Origin: CAYWNA01 sp964459305
GTDB taxonomy: Bacteria > Planctomycetota > Planctomycetia > Pirellulales > Pirellulaceae
DNA length: 18,433 nucleotides
Direction: 5' to 3'
Assembly: GCA_964459305.1 (NCBI GenBank)
Contig: CAYWNA010000264.1
Coordinates: 1 to 18,433 of the forward strand
Every line of letters begins with the position of its first letter. Position 1 is the stretch's first letter. Under the pieces are notes generated by a model. The model saw only the letters and a program-made list of their open reading frames with translations. It did no database searches and was not told the origin of the DNA. Position numbers and translations under genes: made by a program. Below are positions 14,375-18,433 of this stretch, in pieces.

Positions 14375-16360
14375 ATGAAAGCTGTTCCCTCGATGAAGGT
14401 GATTCCTTTTCTTGCGGTGTACGTGCTTTGCATCACGATTTGTTCGTCAGGCGATGGCCAGACGATTCAGACCACCGTCACCGTCGACGCGACCAAGCCG
14501 CTTGCCGTGGTCAATCCGAACATTTACGGGCAGTTCATCGAACACATGGGGCGCTGTATCCGCGGTGGCATTTGGGCCGAGATGCTTCATGATCGCAAGT
14601 TCTTCCTTGAGCCGGGTGAGTCGTGGCAGCCGTTTGGGTCTGAGGGTGCAGATTACCAGGTGATGCACGACTCGGCGGGTGCCTATTGTGGCGACCACTG
14701 TATGGCCTTGTGGGTTCGGGATCCCAGAGGCGGAGCCTGCGGCATCCGCCAGGACAACCTCGGACTGATCGAAGACAAGGAGTACGTTGGCTATGCCGTT
14801 GTCCGACATGTGGCGGGCCCAGTTACCGTCACCGTCCGTCTCAGTTGGGGCGAAGATGAGGCGGCCGGCCAGGATGTCGCATTCGACAACGTAGGCGACT
14901 CGTACAAGAGAATCCCCTTCCGTTTCCGTGCCGGTGCTACGACCGACGATGCCACGCTCTCGGTCTCGCTTTCGCAACCCGGTTACTTGTGGATTGGCTG
15001 TCTCTCGCTGATGCCCGCCGACAACGTGGACGGCATGCGTGCCGACACGCTTGAGCTTCTCAAGAAGCTCAATTCGCCCATCTATCGCTGGCCGGGTGGG
15101 AACTTTGTCTCCGGATACAATTGGAAAGACGGCATCGGTCCACGCGACCGCCGCCCGCCACGATGGGATCGGGCCTGGGAGGAAACCGAAGACAACGACT
15201 TCGGCATCGACGAGTTCATTGCTTTCTGTCGCTTCGTAGACACCGAGCCGCTGATCGTGGTCAACACGGGGCTCGGGTCCGTCGAAGCGGCGGCGGAAGA
15301 AGTCGAGTACGTCAACGGAAGTCGCGATACTCGTTGGGGCTCGCGCCGCGCCCAGAGCGGACACCCTGAGCCGTACGGCGTCGTATGGTGGGGCGCCGGC
15401 AACGAAATGTACGGTCAATGGCAACAGGGGCACGTGCCCGCCGAGCAATACGCCGTCCGACACAACGCATTTGTTCGGGCTATGAGGCGTGTCGATCCGA
15501 AGATCACAATCGTGACGGTTGGCGCACCAGGCCCCTGGAACGACGTGATTGTCCCGCGATGCGCCGACCAAACGGACCTGCTGAGTGGTCACCACTACAC
15601 GCAAAGGGAGCTGCGCGTTCCCTTCGCACCCGACGATGCGCAGAAGTACCGCGCGAACTTCCTCCAGTACTCCGGACACGTGGCCCAAGGCGTGCGGCGG
15701 CTGGTAAACGACCTGAGGACCCGCCAGGAAGGCAGCAATGAGCCGATCGACCACATCAGGCTATCGGTCGACGAGTGGGGCATGGTCCGCAAGTGGGAAC
15801 GCGAGCCGGACGCTCCCGGAATCGGTATCTTCGAGGTGTACTATCCGCTCGGCGACGCCGTGGCCAACGGACGCGCACTGCACGAGCTGATCCGATCGGC
15901 GGCTCACGTCCAGATGGCTCATTGGTCGATGGCCGTGAACGTCGTCGGGGCGATCAAGACCAACCGTACACACGCTTCGCTCGGTGCGGTGGGACACGTG
16001 CTGGCTTTGTATCGGCAACACGTAACCGGACAACTCTTGCCCGCCGAGTGGTCCCACGATGTGCCGTTGGACGTAGTGGCCACTTGGGGCGGCGAGTCGG
16101 AAGCGATAGCGATCGGGTTGATCAACTATTCGCCCAGCGACGAGGTTTCCGTCAAGCTGAGAATCAACGATGCGGAGGGGCCGCGAAGCGCGTCCGGTTG
16201 GCGAGTGCATGGCCCGAGTCTGGAGGCGTTCAACGTGCCGGGAAAACCAGAGACGGTTATAACTGCGGAACTTCCGGGGCCGCTTTCTTTGCAGAATCCC
16301 GTCATCCTTCCCGCCTGCTCGATCACCGTGCTGCAAATTGAGTGGCAAGACAACGCATAA
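14375..16360 (+). CDS. Secreted GH51-type alpha-L-arabinofuranosidase
   Basis: The product is 661 residues. ATG 14375 has AAGGAG (14361-14366) 8 nt upstream. The N-terminus has a signal peptide (hydrophobic residues 9-22, cleavage around residue 28; no good lipobox). The mature part starts with the GH51 hallmark IYGQFIEHMG (50-59), then an inserted beta-sandwich-like region (about 80-215), and a TIM barrel beginning near NSPIYRWPGGNF (233-244). Acid/base Glu344 is in WGAGNEMYG and nucleophile Glu467 in VDEWG, 123 residues apart, as expected for family 51. The C-terminal beta-sandwich runs from about 575 to the end. It should release terminal alpha-L-arabinofuranosyl groups from hemicellulose, pectin side chains or arabinogalactan. 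It is the last gene of the plus-strand cluster and seems to have its own promoter. Assignment to GH51 is firm; the exact polymer is unknown. Confidence 0.93.
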   Translation: MKAVPSMKVIPFLAVYVLCITICSSGDGQTIQTTVTVDATKPLAVVNPNIYGQFIEHMGRCIRGGIWAEMLHDRKFFLEPGESWQPFGSEGADYQVMHDSAGAYCGDHCMALWVRDPRGGACGIRQDNLGLIEDKEYVGYAVVRHVAGPVTVTVRLSWGEDEAAGQDVAFDNVGDSYKRIPFRFRAGATTDDATLSVSLSQPGYLWIGCLSLMPADNVDGMRADTLELLKKLNSPIYRWPGGNFVSGYNWKDGIGPRDRRPPRWDRAWEETEDNDFGIDEFIAFCRFVDTEPLIVVNTGLGSVEAAAEEVEYVNGSRDTRWGSRRAQSGHPEPYGVVWWGAGNEMYGQWQQGHVPAEQYAVRHNAFVRAMRRVDPKITIVTVGAPGPWNDVIVPRCADQTDLLSGHHYTQRELRVPFAPDDAQKYRANFLQYSGHVAQGVRRLVNDLRTRQEGSNEPIDHIRLSVDEWGMVRKWEREPDAPGIGIFEVYYPLGDAVANGRALHELIRSAAHVQMAHWSMAVNVVGAIKTNRTHASLGAVGHVLALYRQHVTGQLLPAEWSHDVPLDVVATWGGESEAIAIGLINYSPSDEVSVKLRINDAEGPRSASGWRVHGPSLEAFNVPGKPETVITAELPGPLSLQNPVILPACSITVLQIEWQDNA

Positions 16361-16387
16361 CGGAAATCTCCACGGTGGGCCTTCGTT

Positions 16388-16424
16388 TGGAGGATCGAAT
16401 GAACTGCCCAATTATGATCCTCCA
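16388..16424 (+). terminator. Hairpin after the GH51 gene, possible transcription end
   Basis: TGGAGGATC (16388-16396) and GATCCTCCA (16416-16424) form a perfect 9-bp stem with a 19-nt loop, 27 nt past the GH51 stop. No T-tract follows, so a classical intrinsic terminator is doubtful; it could be a 3'-end stabilising hairpin. Confidence 0.35.
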
Positions 16425-17006
16425 TCTGAAAGCAATCAATCTGCGCCCTCGTGCGCGGCTGCGATGGTTACGGAAAGAGCTACCATACAGCCGAAAGCAC
16501 ACTGACCGTATCGTCAGCCGCGGCAAGCGGAAAGTCTGGCGACAAGACTCTGACTGCCAGCACGGTCTTCCTGAAAAACTCGCGACGACGTCCAACTCTT
16601 CTGCACCTCGAACGCAGCTCATCTCGCGCAATCAGGAACTTCAGATGTCCGACACATATCCAGGTTGGCGAGACATACGAAGTGACAGCCGGATCACTTA
16701 CTAGGGGTGCAACGGGCGTCCACCAAAAGGCATAAATCCTGCGCGGCCGTTTCTCGACGACGAAGTTGCCTACTTACAGGTGGTGCAGCTTGATTGCGGG
16801 CCACTCGCAACCTGCACGGGTCACATCCACCCAAGTATGTTCCGGCGTCGGGATAAGTCACTCGCGAAGCGATCGCGTGAGAAGCCGAGCTGGGGAGGGA
16901 GATGTCTCACTTGGCGCAGCGTTTCAGAGGGCGGCGATGCCGCCGCGACTGGTGGCCATTCCTGATGGCTAAAAAGAAGCATAGGTTGTCTAATCGGTTC
17001 GCATTA
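16425..17006. other. Long gap without a supportable gene
   Basis: About 580 nt between the convergent transcription units. Several frames of 60-120 codons are open on either strand, but none shows a recognisable domain or convincing family motif. One frame (16451-16735) has a passable-looking middle but no good ribosome binding site. Short hairpins occur, for example GGCGGC-GAT-GCCGCC (16930-16944). It may be a decayed gene or plain intergenic DNA. Confidence 0.5.
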
Positions 17007-17066
17007 GAAAAAGCCCTCGGCACCATCCTTGCCTGGCAATCAAGGTAGGCAGGGACGGGCCGAGGG
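17007..17066 (-). terminator. Intrinsic terminator of the ku-ligase operon
   Basis: Read on the minus strand, CCCTCGGC (17066-17059) pairs with GCCGAGGG (17021-17014), with further short pairing inside the loop, and is followed by CTTTTTC. It begins 38 nt after the ligase stop. Stem, position and T-tract agree with a Rho-independent terminator on this strand. Confidence 0.75.
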
Positions 17067-17104
17067 TACCGGAGAACGATTGACCTTGACGTGGCGGCCG
17101 GGCA

Positions 17105-18022
17105 TCAGGTCCCCATTGTCGGTTTGGGGTTGGACAAGAGGTGTTGGAAGCACGGAAACCGCAAGCGACCCGCTTCAGTCCAACCGAAGAACTTCACTTG
17201 ACAGTAGATCTCTGGCTGGACCCAACAGGCTGTCTTTGGACAGGGGACGATGGGCTGGTCGCAGGCGTACTGGGCCAGCAGGGGCGCAAGGCGCTGCTGG
17301 AGCGGACCGGTCAGTCCGTGACCGGCCTCACCAACATAGCGGAGCGCGCCATCCTTGAGTGCGGCCAGCAGGAGCGAGCTAATGCGCCCGTGTCGATTGC
17401 TTCGGTAGCCGATCGCCACGCAGACGACCTGCTGCCGTGGCTTGATCTTTCGCCAGCTCGCTGCTCGTTTGCCGGGCAAGTAGCGGGAATCCAGTCGCTT
17501 GGCCATCACGCCTTCATGGCCCTGCGCAACGACGTGGTCGAAAAACGATTGTCCCGTTTGCTCCACGCCCTGAGAGAACAAGAGGCATCCAGTCGAAGCG
17601 GTAGAGAGAAGCTCTTCGAGCCGCCGCCGGCGATCTCGAAGCGGTTGGTGGATCAGGGAACGTCCCGCAATCTGCGGCAAGTCGAACACGACGTATGTGA
17701 CCGGCTCATGTTGAGCTGCCCAACGGATTTTTCGAGAGCCGCTCAGCTGATGGCGGCGTAGCACGGCCGAGAAATCGGCCTTTCCTCCGCGTAGCCGCAC
17801 CAGCTCACCGTCGAGGATGGTTCCCGGCGGCAATTGCCGCAGCACGTCAAGTTCGGGATACCGCGCGGCGTACTCTGCTTCCCCTCGCCCCCACAGTCGC
17901 CAGGACTGTTGCTGCACGCGAGCCAGCCCACGGATGCCATCCCACTTGATCTCGAACAGATAGTCGGGTGAATCAAAAGGCTCAGCGGCGACGGCCAACA
18001 TCGGCGTAAGACATTCCATCAT
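17105..18022 (-). CDS. Stand-alone LigD-type ATP-dependent DNA ligase
   Basis: A 305-residue ligase that would seal double-strand breaks in non-homologous end joining together with Ku. The nucleotidyltransferase motifs are visible: motif I EIKWDGIRG with AMP-accepting Lys26, ILDGELV (69-75), motif III-like YVVFDLP (110-116), motif IV EGVMAKR (170-176) and motif V WRKIKP (190-195). The OB-fold part follows (about 200-295, YVGEAGHGL, WVQPEIYCQVKFFGWTEAGRLRFPCF). The polymerase and phosphoesterase domains of full LigD are absent; they may be encoded elsewhere or missing. The ATG overlaps the Ku stop in an ATGA, so translation is probably coupled. A second ATG follows at once (18019-18017); either could be used. 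A terminator follows 38 nt downstream. Confidence 0.92.
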   Translation of the reverse strand: MMECLTPMLAVAAEPFDSPDYLFEIKWDGIRGLARVQQQSWRLWGRGEAEYAARYPELDVLRQLPPGTILDGELVRLRGGKADFSAVLRRHQLSGSRKIRWAAQHEPVTYVVFDLPQIAGRSLIHQPLRDRRRRLEELLSTASTGCLLFSQGVEQTGQSFFDHVVAQGHEGVMAKRLDSRYLPGKRAASWRKIKPRQQVVCVAIGYRSNRHGRISSLLLAALKDGALRYVGEAGHGLTGPLQQRLAPLLAQYACDQPIVPCPKTACWVQPEIYCQVKFFGWTEAGRLRFPCFQHLLSNPKPTMGT

Positions 18023-18433
18023 GCCGACCTCCGGCGGGTTGACCGCTTGGTTTGGCGGGAACGTCCTTTGGAGCCGTTCTGGGCTGCCACACTCTCGCGG
18101 AGCGCCGTCAGCAGTTGGATCACCTGGACCGGCTCTTCGTCAGCCGCGGCGACGGGATCACGACCGGCTACCTTGGCTTCCACCAATCGCTCCAGTTGTT
18201 GGGCCGTGTCATCGCGGTAGCCGGACCAGTCGATGGGACCGGCGGCCGCATCGATCAGCGTGCCGGCCAGCTGGACCTCTTCGCCGCTGACAGCCTCACT
18301 GCGAAGCTGTGACCGATACCCGCTGCTGGCGCGCAGCTTGGCCGGGTCGTGCAACACGTGCAGAGACAACAGGTTTTTCGCGGGCCGGACCACGACCGGA
18401 TAGCGATGGCCCGACATGGTCACCCGGCCCACC
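18019..18433 (-). CDS. ku: Ku homologue, C-terminal part (NHEJ end-binding protein)
   Basis: The frame is open to the window edge and has no credible start inside, so about half of the gene lies beyond. The visible ~137 residues match the C-terminal part of bacterial Ku: GRVTMSGHRYPVVVRP and LLSLHVLHDPAKLR of the barrel end, the LAGTLID and YRDDTAQQLERLVEAKVAG helical segment, and a basic tail rich in Arg, Lys and Ser (GRSRQTKRSTRRRSA). Ku forms a ring-like homodimer that threads onto DNA ends and recruits LigD. The stop TGA overlaps the ligase ATG by ATGA. This operon faces the sugar cluster and is functionally separate from it. Confidence 0.92.
   Translation of the reverse strand, partial: VGRVTMSGHRYPVVVRPAKNLLSLHVLHDPAKLRASSGYRSQLRSEAVSGEEVQLAGTLIDAAAGPIDWSGYRDDTAQQLERLVEAKVAGRDPVAAADEEPVQVIQLLTALRESVAAQNGSKGRSRQTKRSTRRRSA

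Noticed and set aside
14447..15754. Long minus-strand open frame (435 codons) opposite the GH51 gene
   Set aside because: The plus frame is an intact GH51 enzyme with both catalytic residues; the antisense frame has no recognisable motif.
16857..16880. TCAC...CGCGA / TCGCG...GTGA imperfect inverted repeat considered as an operator
   Set aside because: The arms do not align without a bulge, and no promoter or gene start is nearby.
16902..17048. Small plus-strand frame (48 codons) with a purine-rich GGGGAGGGAG just before its ATG
   Set aside because: It runs into the minus-strand terminator hairpin, has no recognisable similarity, and its Arg-rich content fits random high-GC sequence.
17141..17761. 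Plus-strand open frame (206 codons) opposite the DNA ligase
   Set aside because: It is antisense to a ligase with all nucleotidyltransferase motifs and shows no domain of its own.

Overview
The window looks like a piece of a planctomycete (Pirellulales-like) chromosome. The taxonomic call is an inference from three things: high GC in most genes, a secreted methyltransferase-like/PQQ-propeller/LamG fusion of a type I associate with Planctomycetota, and large multidomain secreted glycosidases next to a bacterial NHEJ operon. No rRNA, tRNA, CRISPR array or insertion sequence was found.

Positions 1-16360 form a plus-strand carbohydrate-degradation locus. It opens with the last 60 codons of a protein whose C-terminus closely matches that of the GH2 enzyme at 9737-12502. 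Next come an MFS sugar porter (230-1585) and, 5 nt later, a uroporphyrinogen-decarboxylase-like protein (1591-2760) with an MtaA-type zinc-ligand pattern. A very long exported protein follows (2817-6722), with a Rossmann methyltransferase-like N-terminus, PQQ-type propeller blades and a LamG domain. After a gap holding a 27-bp-arm palindrome come two paralogous secreted GH2 enzymes (6958-9504 and 9737-12502). They share a catalytic core and a homologous 102-nt leader but carry different C-terminal modules. Then come a secreted glycoamylase-domain (GH144-like) protein (12569-14032) and a secreted GH51 alpha-L-arabinofuranosidase (14375-16360). The 342-nt gap before the GH51 gene carries a site matching TGTGA-N6-TCACA that abuts a sigma70-like promoter.

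Positions 16361-17104 hold no gene I can support; the stretch has a hairpin after GH51 and an intrinsic terminator for the opposite strand. From 18433 back to 17105, on the minus strand, lie the C-terminal part of Ku and a stand-alone LigD-type ATP-dependent DNA ligase. They overlap by ATGA, forming a non-homologous end-joining operon unrelated to the sugar locus.

Working model (inference): the exported GH2, GH144-like and GH51 enzymes trim a complex arabinose-containing glycan, the MFS porter imports released monosaccharides, and the UroD-like protein may act on methyl groups of the substrate. The porter and UroD-like genes look lower in GC than their neighbours and may have a separate origin. 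No SusC/SusD-like genes are visible, so this is not a Bacteroidetes-type utilisation locus.
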